Shown here: positions 6,704 through 13,721 of the stretch, piece by piece
How positions within the stretch are numbered: the stretch's first letter is position 1
How the letters are laid out: every line of letters begins with the position of its first letter
NCBI GenBank assembly: GCA_900542635.1
Contig: UQOJ01000050.1
Coordinates: 1 to 15,145, forward strand
Direction: 5' to 3'
From: an uncultured Collinsella sp.
Lineage (GTDB): Bacteria; Actinomycetota; Coriobacteriia; Coriobacteriales; Coriobacteriaceae
DNA length: 15,145 nucleotides
Position numbers and translations under genes: made by a program
The notes under the pieces: model-generated
What the model was told of the DNA's origin: nothing
Database searches by the model: none
What the model saw: the letters and a program-made list of their open reading frames with translations, nothing else

Positions 6704-7906
6704 TTAGGCCTGGAGCCAACGGGCGGTGTTGCGCTCGTCGAGGGCCTTGAGGGTAGCGGCGGGATCGGCAACCTTCTGCAGGAACATCATGGCTGCGATG
6801 GCGTACGGCTTGTAGCTGGCCTCCTTGTACATGCCCACGCGGTGCATGTCGAAGACGTCGGCGTTGACCTCGCCGTGCTCGCAGGAGACACCGGAGATGT
6901 CGGCGGGCAGCGGGTGCATAAAGATGGTGTCCTGGCCGTTGGCGGTCTTCTCCATGAGCTCGGTCGTGGAGCACCAATCCTGATGGGTGGCGTTCTGGGC
7001 GAGCAGCTCCTTCTCGAGCGCAGCGATGCCGGCGTCGTCGCCCTCGGCGTACAGGTTGGTACGCTTCTCCATGGCGGCAAACGGAGCCCAGCTCTTGGGG
7101 ATCACGATGTCGGCGCCCTCGAAAGCCTCGGCCATGGTGTTGACCTGTTTAAAGGTGGTGCCGGACTCGGCGGCATAGCCCTTGGCGCGCTCGACGACCT
7201 CGGGCATGAGGTCGTAGCCCTCGGGGTGGGCCAGGGTGACGTCCATGCCAAAGCGGGGCAGCAGGCTGATCAGCGACTGCGGGCAGGACAGCGGCTTGCC
7301 GTAAGAGGGCGAATAGGCCCAGGTGACGGCAACCTTCTTGCCCTTGAGGTTCTCGAGGCCGCCAAACTCGTTGATGAGGTAGAGCATGTCGGCAGAGGAC
7401 TGCGTGGGGTGGTCGGAGTCGGACTGCAGGGAGATGAGCGTGGGACGGTGATCCAGAACGCCGTCCTCGTAGGCCTGCTGAACGGACTCGGAGACCTCGG
7501 CCATGTAGGCGTCGCCCTTGCCGATGTACATGTCGTCGCGGATGCCGATGACGTCGGCCATGAAGGAGATCATGGTAGCGGTCTCGCGGACGGTCTCGCC
7601 GTGAGCGATCTGGGACTTCTTCTCGTCCAGGTCCTGCAGCTCGAGGCCGAGCAGGTTGGCGGCCTTAGAGAAGGAGAAGCGCGTACGGGTGGAGTTGTCA
7701 CGGAACAGGGAGACGGCCAGGCCCGAGTCGAAGATCTTGGACGAAACGTTGTTCTCACGCAGCTCGCGCAGTGCGTCGGCAACGATGTAGAGAGCCTTGA
7801 GCTCATCGGTGGTCTTGTCCCAGGTGTGCAGGAAGTCGCTGCCGTACATACCCTTAAAATCGAGGCCGTTCAGCTGCTCGACGAGCTCGGTAAACTTAGC
7901 GTCCAT
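6704..7906 (-). CDS. ygeW: Knotted carbamoyltransferase YgeW
   Basis: This 400-residue protein is of the aspartate/ornithine carbamoyltransferase fold and closely resembles the YgeW family (about 396 residues in E. coli). The carbamoyl-phosphate site is present as SLFRDNSTRTRFSF (66-79, STRT at 72-75), with HPTQ (166-169) and a late MHPLPADISG. The unusual segment VAVTWAYSPSYGKPLSCPQSL (192-212) fits the knotted, non-ATC/OTC subclass. Its true substrate is unknown. The ATG at 7906 follows AAAGGAC. The open frame extends 62 codons further upstream but is low-complexity and unconserved. It is transcribed with ygeX and ygeY and ends at a terminator. Confidence 0.92.
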   Translation of the reverse strand: MDAKFTELVEQLNGLDFKGMYGSDFLHTWDKTTDELKALYIVADALRELRENNVSSKIFDSGLAVSLFRDNSTRTRFSFSKAANLLGLELQDLDEKKSQIAHGETVRETATMISFMADVIGIRDDMYIGKGDAYMAEVSESVQQAYEDGVLDHRPTLISLQSDSDHPTQSSADMLYLINEFGGLENLKGKKVAVTWAYSPSYGKPLSCPQSLISLLPRFGMDVTLAHPEGYDLMPEVVERAKGYAAESGTTFKQVNTMAEAFEGADIVIPKSWAPFAAMEKRTNLYAEGDDAGIAALEKELLAQNATHQDWCSTTELMEKTANGQDTIFMHPLPADISGVSCEHGEVNADVFDMHRVGMYKEASYKPYAIAAMMFLQKVADPAATLKALDERNTARWLQA

Positions 7907-8060
7907 GGAAATGTCCTTTCTAAAGATGAAACGATCGCAATGAGTAGATGTGCTCCGGCATGCGCGTGTGGCTAGAACATGCAGAGCACCATGACGAGGA
8001 CCCGCCACCGTTGAGGAAGCATGGGAGATAACGACCGCGGGCCCCAAGTCAACAGGGGGT

Positions 8061-8085
8061 GCCGGGGACACGAGCGGCCCCCGGC
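8061..8085 (-). other. Stem-loop in the ygeY-ygeW spacer
   Basis: GCCGGGG (8061-8067) and CCCCGGC (8079-8085) form a 7-bp GC stem about 20 nt after the ygeY stop. No U-tract follows on the transcribed strand. The 201-nt spacer (7907-8107) holds no gene. The hairpin may lower read-through or protect the upstream mRNA. Confidence 0.45.
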
Positions 8086-8107
8086 TCAACAAAATCGAGG
8101 AATGGGA

Positions 8108-9493
8108 CTAATCGATCTTGTTGTTGGTCAGACCGGCGCGGAACACGGTGGCGTCGCCATCGGCCTTGCTCGGATCGTAGAGGTTCAGGGCAGCCACGTA
8201 CATGGCGGCAGCGGTGACCAGGTCGTCCTTGTAGGTGACCTCGTTGGGAGCGTGAGCCTGAGACTCGGCACCCGGGCCAAAGCCCACGCAGGGGATGCCG
8301 TAGCGGCCCTGGATGGAGACGCAGTTCGTGGAGAAGGTCCACTTGTCGCACAGCGGACGACCGGTGCGCTTGTCCATGCTGGGCTCACAGCCGATGCGCT
8401 CGTCACCAAACATGGCCTTGTGGGCGTCGACGAGGGCCTTGACGTGCGGAGCGGCCTCCTTGTTGATCCACGTGGGGAAGTAAGCCTCGGTCTCGTAGAC
8501 CTCGCCGGTCCAGGACGGACGGTCGTACATGTACATGGAGACCTTCACGTCGTCGCCGTACTTCTTGGCGGCCGGCAGGTTGCGGATCTCGTCCAGGCAG
8601 GACTCCCAGGTCTCGCCGGCGGTCATGCGACGGTCGATGGAGATGGCGCAGGAGTCAGCGACAGCGCAGCGGCTGGGGCTGGTGTAGAAGATCTGGCTGA
8701 CGGTGCAGGTGCCGCGGCCCAGGAAGCGGGCATCCTCGAAGTGCTCGGGATTGTACTTGGGGTCGAGCATCTTGACGAGACCCTTGATGTCGGTCGACTC
8801 GTCGCAGCCGTTGTTGTTGAGGGCGCGGACGTCGGCGATGATGTCGGCCATCTTGTAGATGGCGTTGTCGCCGCGGTCGGGAGCGGAGCCGTGACAGGAG
8901 GTACCGTGAACGTCGACGCGGATCTCCATACGGCCGCGGTGACCGCGATAGATGCCGCCGTCGGTGGGCTCGGTGGAAATGACGAACTCGGGCTTAATGC
9001 CGTCCTTGTTGTAGATGTACTGCCAGCACATGCCGTCGCAGTCCTCTTCCTGGACGGTGCCGACGACCATGATCTTGTAGCCCTCGGGGATGAGGCCCAT
9101 GTCCTTCATCATCTTGGCAGCGTAGGTAGCAGAAGCCATGCCGCCCTCCTGGTCGGAGCCGCCGCGGCCGTAGATGATCTCGTCGGTCTCGTAGCCCTCG
9201 TAGGGATCGGCATCCCAGTTCTCGATGTTGCCGATGCCGACGGTGTCGATATGAGAGTCGATGGCGATGATCTTGTCGCCCTCGCCCATAAAGCCCATGA
9301 CATTGCCCAGGCCGTCGACCTTGACCTCGTCATAACCAAGGCTCTCCATCTCGGCCTTGATGCAGGCAACAACCTCACCCTCCTCGCAGGACTCAGAGGG
9401 GTGGCTAATCATTGCGCGAAGAAAACGCGTCATATCAGCACGATGAGACTCCGCAGCAGCCTTGATAGCGTCGAAATCGAGTTCTTTAGCCAT
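8108..9493 (-). CDS. ygeY: YgeY-family M20 metallopeptidase-like hydrolase
   Basis: This 461-residue protein is of the M20/ArgE/DapE superfamily, matching the YgeY selenium-metabolism-linked hydrolase group. Metal and catalytic residues are visible: H81 and D83 (AIDSHIDTVG), D114 (GRGGSDQEGG), E149/E150 (GTVQEEDCDG), and a final H in GPGAESQAHAPNE. A dimerisation-domain block HGTSCHGSAPDRGDNAIYKM is also present. Members cleave amide bonds in small molecules; the physiological substrate is unproven. AAAGG lies 9 nt before the ATG. It sits 74 nt after ygeX and 201 nt before ygeW, as one likely transcript. Confidence 0.92.
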   Translation of the reverse strand: MAKELDFDAIKAAAESHRADMTRFLRAMISHPSESCEEGEVVACIKAEMESLGYDEVKVDGLGNVMGFMGEGDKIIAIDSHIDTVGIGNIENWDADPYEGYETDEIIYGRGGSDQEGGMASATYAAKMMKDMGLIPEGYKIMVVGTVQEEDCDGMCWQYIYNKDGIKPEFVISTEPTDGGIYRGHRGRMEIRVDVHGTSCHGSAPDRGDNAIYKMADIIADVRALNNNGCDESTDIKGLVKMLDPKYNPEHFEDARFLGRGTCTVSQIFYTSPSRCAVADSCAISIDRRMTAGETWESCLDEIRNLPAAKKYGDDVKVSMYMYDRPSWTGEVYETEAYFPTWINKEAAPHVKALVDAHKAMFGDERIGCEPSMDKRTGRPLCDKWTFSTNCVSIQGRYGIPCVGFGPGAESQAHAPNEVTYKDDLVTAAAMYVAALNLYDPSKADGDATVFRAGLTNNKID

Positions 9494-9533
9494 TGTTCAT
9501 AACCTTTCAAACGAAGGAATCTACCTGTGAGGT

Positions 9534-9560
9534 GGCGGAGCGATACCTATTTACTCCGCC
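9534..9560 (-). other. Stem-loop between ygeX and ygeY
   Basis: GGCGGAG (9534-9540) and CTCCGCC (9554-9560) form a perfect 7-bp stem with a 13-nt loop, just after the ygeX stop. There is no U-run, so it is more likely a processing or stability element inside the operon than a full terminator. Confidence 0.55.
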
Positions 9561-9567
9561 CCAACGA

Positions 9568-10782
9568 TTAGCAAGTGGGATATTCGCCTTCCCAAACAAT
9601 GCGGCGATACTGGTCGGGATCGGTGTCGCCCTCGGTGGAGAAGCAGAGCACGGAGCTCGTCTTGTCCAGGCCGATGAGTTCCTTGAGCTCGGCGTACTCG
9701 GGATCGAGCATGAGAGTCTCGACCAGGCCGGTGGTCACAGCGCCGGACTCGCCGGAGATGACGCGCGGGTCGCCCTTCTCGGGAGCGCCCAGGGTGCGCA
9801 TGCCGCGAGCGGTGACCCAGTCGGGGCAGGACACGAAGGCGGTGGCGTGGTTGCGCAGGATATCCCAACCCAGGATGTTGGGCTCGCCGCAGCACAGACC
9901 GGCCATGATGGAGGGCATGTCGCCGTCCACGATGCGCGGATCGCCGTCGCCGGCGGCAGCGCCCTTGTACAGGCAGGCGGCCGGAGCGCACTCGACCACG
10001 ACGAAGGTGGGCGGGTTATCGGGATACAGGTTGGTGAAGTAGCCCACCACGGCGCCGGCGAGCGAACCCACGCCAGCCTGGACAAACACGTGCGTCGGGC
10101 GGTTGATGGCCATCTCGCGCAGCTGCTCGGCAGCCTCGGAAGCCATGGTGCCGTAGCCCTCCATGATCCAAGACGGGATCTTCTCGTAGCCCTCCCAGGC
10201 GGTGTCCTGAACGATGACGCCGCGCTCGCAGGCGTCGGCCTCGGCGGCGGCCATGCGCACGCACTCGTCGTAGTTGACCTCTTCGATGGTCACCGTTGCG
10301 CCCTCGGCGGCGATGTTATCGAAGCGGGGCTTGGTGGAACCCTTGGGCATGTGAACGACGGCCTTCTGGCCCAGCTTGTTGGCAGCCCATGCCACGCCGC
10401 GGCCATGATTGCCGTCGGTAGCGGTAAAGAAGGTGGCCTGGCCAAAGTCCTTGGCAAGCTGATCGGAGGTCAGGTAATCGAAGGTGCACTCGGCAACGTC
10501 CTTGCCGGTCTCGTCGGCAATGTAGTTGGCCATGGCAAACGATCCGCCCAGAACCTTAAAGGCGTTGAGGCCAAAGCGATAGCTCTCGTCCTTAACGCAC
10601 AGGTTGGACAGACCCAAGCGCGCAGCCTGACCGTCCAGGCGGGCAAGCGGGGTGACGGTATATTGAGGGAACGACTGGTGGAAGGCGCGGGCCTTCTTCA
10701 CGTGGTCGAGGCTCATGATTCCCAAGTGCTTGTCATCGCTCTTGGGCATCGTGTTGCCCGCCCACTGGATCTTATCGGCCAT
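9568..10782 (-). CDS. ygeX: 2,3-diaminopropionate ammonia-lyase (PLP)
   Basis: This 404-residue fold-type II PLP enzyme is close to E. coli YgeX (398 residues), which converts D- or L-2,3-diaminopropionate to pyruvate and two ammonia. The PLP lysine is K76 in NAFKVLGGSFA. ATDGNHGRG (121-129) holds D123, matching the E. coli aspartate that acts on the D-isomer. QAGVGSLAGA is the glycine-rich phosphate-binding loop. The ATG follows AAGGAG at 8 nt. It is the first gene of the minus-strand operon, divergent from the PAS-HTH regulator. In gut anaerobes this gene belongs to a purine/urate breakdown cluster, where diaminopropionate is a proposed intermediate. Confidence 0.93.
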   Translation of the reverse strand: MADKIQWAGNTMPKSDDKHLGIMSLDHVKKARAFHQSFPQYTVTPLARLDGQAARLGLSNLCVKDESYRFGLNAFKVLGGSFAMANYIADETGKDVAECTFDYLTSDQLAKDFGQATFFTATDGNHGRGVAWAANKLGQKAVVHMPKGSTKPRFDNIAAEGATVTIEEVNYDECVRMAAAEADACERGVIVQDTAWEGYEKIPSWIMEGYGTMASEAAEQLREMAINRPTHVFVQAGVGSLAGAVVGYFTNLYPDNPPTFVVVECAPAACLYKGAAAGDGDPRIVDGDMPSIMAGLCCGEPNILGWDILRNHATAFVSCPDWVTARGMRTLGAPEKGDPRVISGESGAVTTGLVETLMLDPEYAELKELIGLDKTSSVLCFSTEGDTDPDQYRRIVWEGEYPTC

Positions 10783-10874
10783 ACGGTGAACTCCTTAAGT
10801 CCTCTCTTGCCGGCCCCCGCATACGCGTTTCAGCCCATTCCCATTCATGCGACTGAACTTTTATGTGGATGCCA

Positions 10875-10889
10875 AACAAAAAGTTTGTT
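10875..10889. promoter_or_regulatory. Candidate operator, copy 1 (AACAAA-N3-TTTGTT)
   Basis: A 15-bp dyad, AACAAA-AAG-TTTGTT, lies in the 277-bp region between ygeX and the divergent regulator gene. It is nearer ygeX (start 10782). It is likely a binding site for the regulator encoded next door, but this is inferred from position only. Confidence 0.6.
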
Positions 10890-10925
10890 AGCACTGTTCT
10901 ATCACACTTTTTGATTGGCAAACCT

Positions 10926-10940
10926 AACAAATTGTTTGTT
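10926..10940. promoter_or_regulatory. Candidate operator, copy 2 (AACAAA-N3-TTTGTT)
   Basis: The same half-sites as copy 1, with spacer TTG, are centred 51 bp away. That is close to five helical turns, so both sites face the same side of the DNA, which suits cooperative binding or looping. A weaker dyad TGTT-TGCG-AACA (10998-11009) lies closer to the regulator gene. Confidence 0.6.
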
Positions 10941-11059
10941 GCCGTAATCGGTACTTTTTCGCCGCCGAACGGTCATGAATTGCCTTGTTGATGGATTTGT
11001 TTGCGAACAGATGTGGTTTATGGCAAAGTGTGCCCAAACTAATTTTTAGGAAGGCACCC

Positions 11060-11713
11060 ATGACCCCCGCACAGATTGAGTTTTACAAGCGCCTCGCACA
11101 CGGCCTGGCGCTCCAATTTGGCCCCAACTGCGAAGTCGTCGTCCACGATCTGGAGACCGAGGACGTGGACCACTCCATCGTAGTGATCGAAAACGGCCAC
11201 GTCAGCGGGCGCAAACTGGGTGACGGCCCCAGCCATATTGTGTTTGAGTCCATGCACGAGGGCAGCACCGACGTACACGACCGCGAGCCGTACCTCACTA
11301 AAACCACCGATGGCAAGCTGCTCAAGTCCTCGACCATCTTTATCCGCAACGACGAAGGCAAGCCCGTCGGCATTTTGGGCATCAACTTTGACATTACGCT
11401 TATGAAGGCTTTTGAGCGCTCGCTCGACGCTTTCACCGGCACCGGCGGCACGGGCTATACCGAGCCCGAGCCCATTACCAAGAACATCGGCGACCTGCTC
11501 GAGGACCTGCTGCACGAGTGCGAGCAGTTTGTGGGCAAGCCCGCGGCACTCATGACCAAAGACGAGCGCATTCGTGCCATTGGCTACCTCGACCGTCGCG
11601 GTGCCTTCCTCATTTCCAAGTCGAGCGAGCGCGCCTGCGAGTTCTTTGGCATCTCCAAGTACAGCTTCTATAGCTACCTCAATGAGGCCAAGGCGGCGGC
11701 CGGCGACAAGTAG
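11060..11713 (+). CDS. YheO/DauR-type PAS-HTH transcriptional regulator
   Basis: This 217-residue protein has the two-part layout of the YheO-like/DauR family. A PAS-like domain (about 7-117) includes FGPNCEVVVHDLE and GKPVGILGINFDIT. A C-terminal helix-turn-helix (about 160-210) includes KDERIRAIGYLDRRGAFLISKSSERACEFFGISKYSFYSYL. DauR-type proteins control amino-acid and nucleobase catabolism genes. I chose ATG 11060 because AGGAAGG precedes it and the PAS domain begins there; the frame extends 25 codons upstream without conserved sequence. It is divergent from ygeX and probably senses a metabolite of that pathway. Confidence 0.88.
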   Translation: MTPAQIEFYKRLAHGLALQFGPNCEVVVHDLETEDVDHSIVVIENGHVSGRKLGDGPSHIVFESMHEGSTDVHDREPYLTKTTDGKLLKSSTIFIRNDEGKPVGILGINFDITLMKAFERSLDAFTGTGGTGYTEPEPITKNIGDLLEDLLHECEQFVGKPAALMTKDERIRAIGYLDRRGAFLISKSSERACEFFGISKYSFYSYLNEAKAAAGDK

Positions 11714-11715
11714 GC

Positions 11716-11752
11716 ACTCGCCTGGATTGCCCCTCCCCTTTTGGGCGCGAGT
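11716..11752 (+). terminator. Possible terminator hairpin after the regulator gene
   Basis: ACTCGC (11716-11721) pairs with GCGAGT (11747-11752), and GCCC (11729-11732) with GGGC (11743-11746). The hairpin starts right after the stop codon. The T-run lies in the loop and none follows the stem, so termination efficiency is uncertain. Confidence 0.4.
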
Positions 11753-11796
11753 TCTGGAAAGCACGAATCCAAGACCGAGCAGCTTGGGAAGTTCCA

Positions 11797-11802
11797 TATA
11801 AT
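11797..11802 (+). promoter_or_regulatory. Possible -10 element upstream of the membrane protein gene
   Basis: A perfect TATAAT lies 35 nt before the ATG at 11837. No good -35 is seen at 16-18 bp, so the call rests on the -10 match alone. Confidence 0.4.
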
Positions 11803-11836
11803 CGATGTCATTAGTATTTCGAAAGGATGGAACAGA

Positions 11837-12823
11837 ATGGCGTTGAGCAAGGCATCATGCACCGGTCGCGGATTGATTCCGGCAATTGGTGGACATGTGC
11901 ACCGCATGTTCGATGAGAGTGAAGACGACCTGTTTTCGCTGAGCCTTGACGATGTGATGGATGATCGCCCGTGGACCGCCGACGAACTCATGGGCGGCGG
12001 CGCTCGCCCGTCAAGCCCCAATCCCGCACTTGCGCCCAAGTCCGCACCTGCGCCGACTCCTGCGCAGTCGCCTGTTTCGACGCCCGCGCCTACGCCCACA
12101 CCCACTTCGGCGTCCACGCCCGCTCCCCGCCCCGCAAGCGACCCGTCCGAGACGGCGGCATTTCTCGCTGCAGCGACGCAGGGCAAATCGGCCGACAGCA
12201 CCGTTATGTACAGCGCCCAGCAGTTGCCTGTTCCTGCGGCACGCAAGCCTCCGGTCGCAAGGCTCGATGAGCCCGTTGCCCATCAGGTTGCCCACGATTC
12301 CTGGGCTGCAACCGATCTGGATGAGACCTCTACCGGCATGCCGGCGCTCGACGTTCCAGTTAACCCGCTTTTTGCCGCCAACACGAGCGCCGCAGACTAT
12401 GAGGGCGGCACGGCATATTCCGATTATTCCGATGGCTATGCTGACAACGGTCGCATCGAGACCGAGGATTATGGCACCGCATCGAGCGATTATCTCAACG
12501 ATTCGTACGCTGCCACGCCCGCACCGGAATATGGCCCGGAGGCCGCGTCCGCGCCGGCGTATACCAAAAGCACGGGCGAAGAGCGCTTCGCCGATTATTA
12601 CGCCGAGGAAAAGGCGCTGCGTTTCTCGGAATTTCCGCAGGCAGTCAAGGTTGCCTTTATCGCCATTATCATTGCCCTGCTCGGCGTCATTGCGTTTGAG
12701 GGATTCCAGCTGTTCCGCGGCCCCACCCAAGCGGAGTCGGAGACCCAGCAAAAAGAGGACGATAACCAGTACCTGGACATCAACACCCTCAAGGGCGACC
12801 CCAACGACGGAGACGACGAGTAG
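11837..12823 (+). CDS. Unrecognised single-pass membrane protein with Pro/Ala/Ser/Thr-rich region
   Basis: This 328-residue protein is not assigned to a family. A short N-terminal segment (1-50) contains the acidic stretch FDESEDDLFSLSLDDVMDD. A low-complexity region of alternating AP/TP/SP pairs spans about 55-95. A long polar, Tyr/Asp/Ala-rich stretch follows. Near the C-terminus, KVAFIAIIIALLGVIAFEGFQLF is one clear transmembrane helix with a 35-residue acidic tail. There is no N-terminal signal peptide, so most of the chain is probably cytoplasmic. The ATG at 11837 follows GAAAGGA; the frame continues 32 codons upstream without a better site. It stands alone between the regulator and the 140-residue gene. 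Envelope or division scaffolds have similar layouts, but no function is claimed. Confidence 0.8.
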   Translation: MALSKASCTGRGLIPAIGGHVHRMFDESEDDLFSLSLDDVMDDRPWTADELMGGGARPSSPNPALAPKSAPAPTPAQSPVSTPAPTPTPTSASTPAPRPASDPSETAAFLAAATQGKSADSTVMYSAQQLPVPAARKPPVARLDEPVAHQVAHDSWAATDLDETSTGMPALDVPVNPLFAANTSAADYEGGTAYSDYSDGYADNGRIETEDYGTASSDYLNDSYAATPAPEYGPEAASAPAYTKSTGEERFADYYAEEKALRFSEFPQAVKVAFIAIIIALLGVIAFEGFQLFRGPTQAESETQQKEDDNQYLDINTLKGDPNDGDDE

Positions 12824-12856
12824 CGAGGGCTGAAGGCAGCCGCAGGATCCCGCATC

Positions 12857-12882
12857 CAGCATCGGCTTCTAAGTGCTGTTTT
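12857..12882 (+). terminator. Weak terminator candidate after the membrane protein
   Basis: CAGCA (12857-12861) and TGCTG (12874-12878) form a 5-bp stem followed directly by TTTT. A second small hairpin GGCTG-AAGG-CAGCC lies at 12828-12841. The stems are short, so this is tentative. Confidence 0.35.
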
Positions 12883-12893
12883 GTCATCCAACT

Positions 12894-12970
12894 ACACTTT
12901 TCCGAAGTTTTAAGGTGCCTATTTCGACACTTTTCCGTACTTTTACACGGCTGATTTCGACACTTTTCCG
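12894..12970 (+). repeat. Direct repeat with a 33-bp period (ACACTTTTCCG x3)
   Basis: The 11-mer ACACTTTTCCG occurs at 12894, 12927 and 12960, exactly 33 bp apart. The second and third copies share a longer 17-mer, ATTTCGACACTTTTCCG. The first two 33-bp units also match in parts of the rest (TTTT, ATTTCG). It lies in a 365-bp stretch without a gene (12824-13188). The regular spacing, about three helical turns, suggests stacked protein sites or a small tandem repeat. Confidence 0.8.
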
Positions 12971-13002
12971 GATGAAAGCCGAATAATCACTTGGGAAACC
13001 AA

Positions 13003-13032
13003 CGCCATCCGCGCGTCATTTCGCGGATGGCG
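13003..13032 (+). terminator. Strong hairpin, possible terminator or leader stem
   Basis: CGCCATCCGCG (13003-13013) and CGCGGATGGCG (13022-13032) form a perfect 11-bp stem with an 8-nt loop. The sequence after it (CTTGATTTCTG) is only partly T-rich. It could end transcription from upstream or be part of the structured leader of the next gene. A weak promoter, TTGATT (13034-13039) with GATAGA (13056-13061) 16 bp apart, follows it. Confidence 0.5.
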
Positions 13033-13090
13033 CTTGATTTCTGTCCGTACACGTTGATAGACTCCATCTTGCCCGCAAGGAGCGGGCGCG

Positions 13091-13183
13091 TTTTATCCAG
13101 AGTCGGGGTAGAGAGTTGGCTCCACGATCCCGACGCCAACCGGCCAAGAGGCACGGTGGCCCTGCCAACATCGATGAAAGGAG
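13091..13183 (+). ncRNA. S-box (SAM-I clan)-like aptamer in the leader of the 140-residue gene
   Basis: The order of elements follows the S-box core. P1 is TTTTATC (13091-13097) with GATGAAA (13173-13179). Then come AGAG (13099-13102) and P2, GTCGGGGT (13102-13109) with ATCCCGAC (13127-13134). An inner GAG/CTC stem has loop AGTTGG, followed by CACGA as in the kink-turn side. J2/3 is GCCAACC, and P3 is GGCCA/TGGCC (13142-13161). Loop bases GTTGG (13115-13119) can pair with CCAAC (13165-13169), as the SAM-I pseudoknot does. The P4 stem and GGTGC of classic S-boxes are missing. P1 overlaps the Shine-Dalgarno AAAGGAG (13177-13183), which would suit translational control. SAM binding is inferred. 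Confidence 0.45.
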
Positions 13184-13188
13184 TCCGT

Positions 13189-13611
13189 ATGGACAATTTC
13201 TCCGTGCGCAGCGAGCGCAACTTCCACAACCTGGCAGTCAAGCCAAAACGAATGCATCTTCTGGACGAGCCGAGCGGCTATGTCTCGGCCCTGGTCAAGA
13301 GCAGCCTCTCCCACCAGATGCGCTTTACGGTACAGAAGCTCGAGGAAGAGTTCTGCGCTGCTGGCAATCCACATGTGCTACAGATTAAGTTGTTCGGAGA
13401 CGATTTGCGTGAGCCGTCTAGCTGGAAGCTCTTTGCCGACGGCGCGTGCGTCGCAAGCGGCTCGGGCGACTTTGCCCGCGAGTGCTTCTGCGAGGGAGCT
13501 GAGGTGTTTCTGGACCTGTGTCGCGACGCCGTACGCACGGCCGAGCTGCGGCAGTGGAGCGAAAGGGAGTATGAGCTGTTGAGTGCGACCCGCGGGATTG
13601 CGATGGTGTAG
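13189..13611 (+). CDS. Uncharacterised 140-residue protein
   Basis: I do not recognise a family. The product is soluble-looking, with no signal peptide or membrane segment. It has a basic N-terminal part (VRSERNFHNLAVKPKRMHLLDEP), a predicted alpha/beta middle with VLQIKLFGDDLREPSSWKLFADGACVASGSGDFARE, and a C-terminal helical part with three cysteines (CFCEGAEVFLDLCRDAVRTAELRQW). The ATG at 13189 follows AAAGGAG by 5 nt; the frame stays open upstream to 12991, but that segment is structured leader. It is preceded by an S-box-like RNA, so a link to SAM or methionine is possible but unproven. It converges with the exonuclease gene; the 110-nt gap holds nothing clear. Confidence 0.75.
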   Translation: MDNFSVRSERNFHNLAVKPKRMHLLDEPSGYVSALVKSSLSHQMRFTVQKLEEEFCAAGNPHVLQIKLFGDDLREPSSWKLFADGACVASGSGDFARECFCEGAEVFLDLCRDAVRTAELRQWSEREYELLSATRGIAMV

Positions 13612-13721
13612 GCAGACAGACCAGACAGCTCGTCATACTGGTTGACGCTTCGATTCAAACAGCAGTGCGAAGCCGCGCTTACAGCCCTGCCATGCCAAAC
13701 CGAATGGCGTTCTCAAAAGGC

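Noticed and set aside
4655..7975. 1106-codon open frame antisense to hyuA, mocA and ygeW
   Set aside because: It mirrors three real genes with clear family motifs. Long antisense frames are common in high-GC coding DNA, and this one has no recognisable domain.
8021..10914. Two long plus-strand open frames antisense to ygeY and ygeX
   Set aside because: Repetitive Val/Leu/Gly/Asp-rich products typical of the reverse complement of GC-rich genes, with no domain seen.
11039..11797. 252-codon open frame antisense to the PAS-HTH regulator
   Set aside because: The opposite strand has the ribosome binding site and the conserved PAS and HTH domains.
12991..13188. N-terminal extension of the 140-residue protein
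   Set aside because: The in-frame upstream segment is occupied by strong RNA stems, and the best ribosome binding site is directly before 13189.
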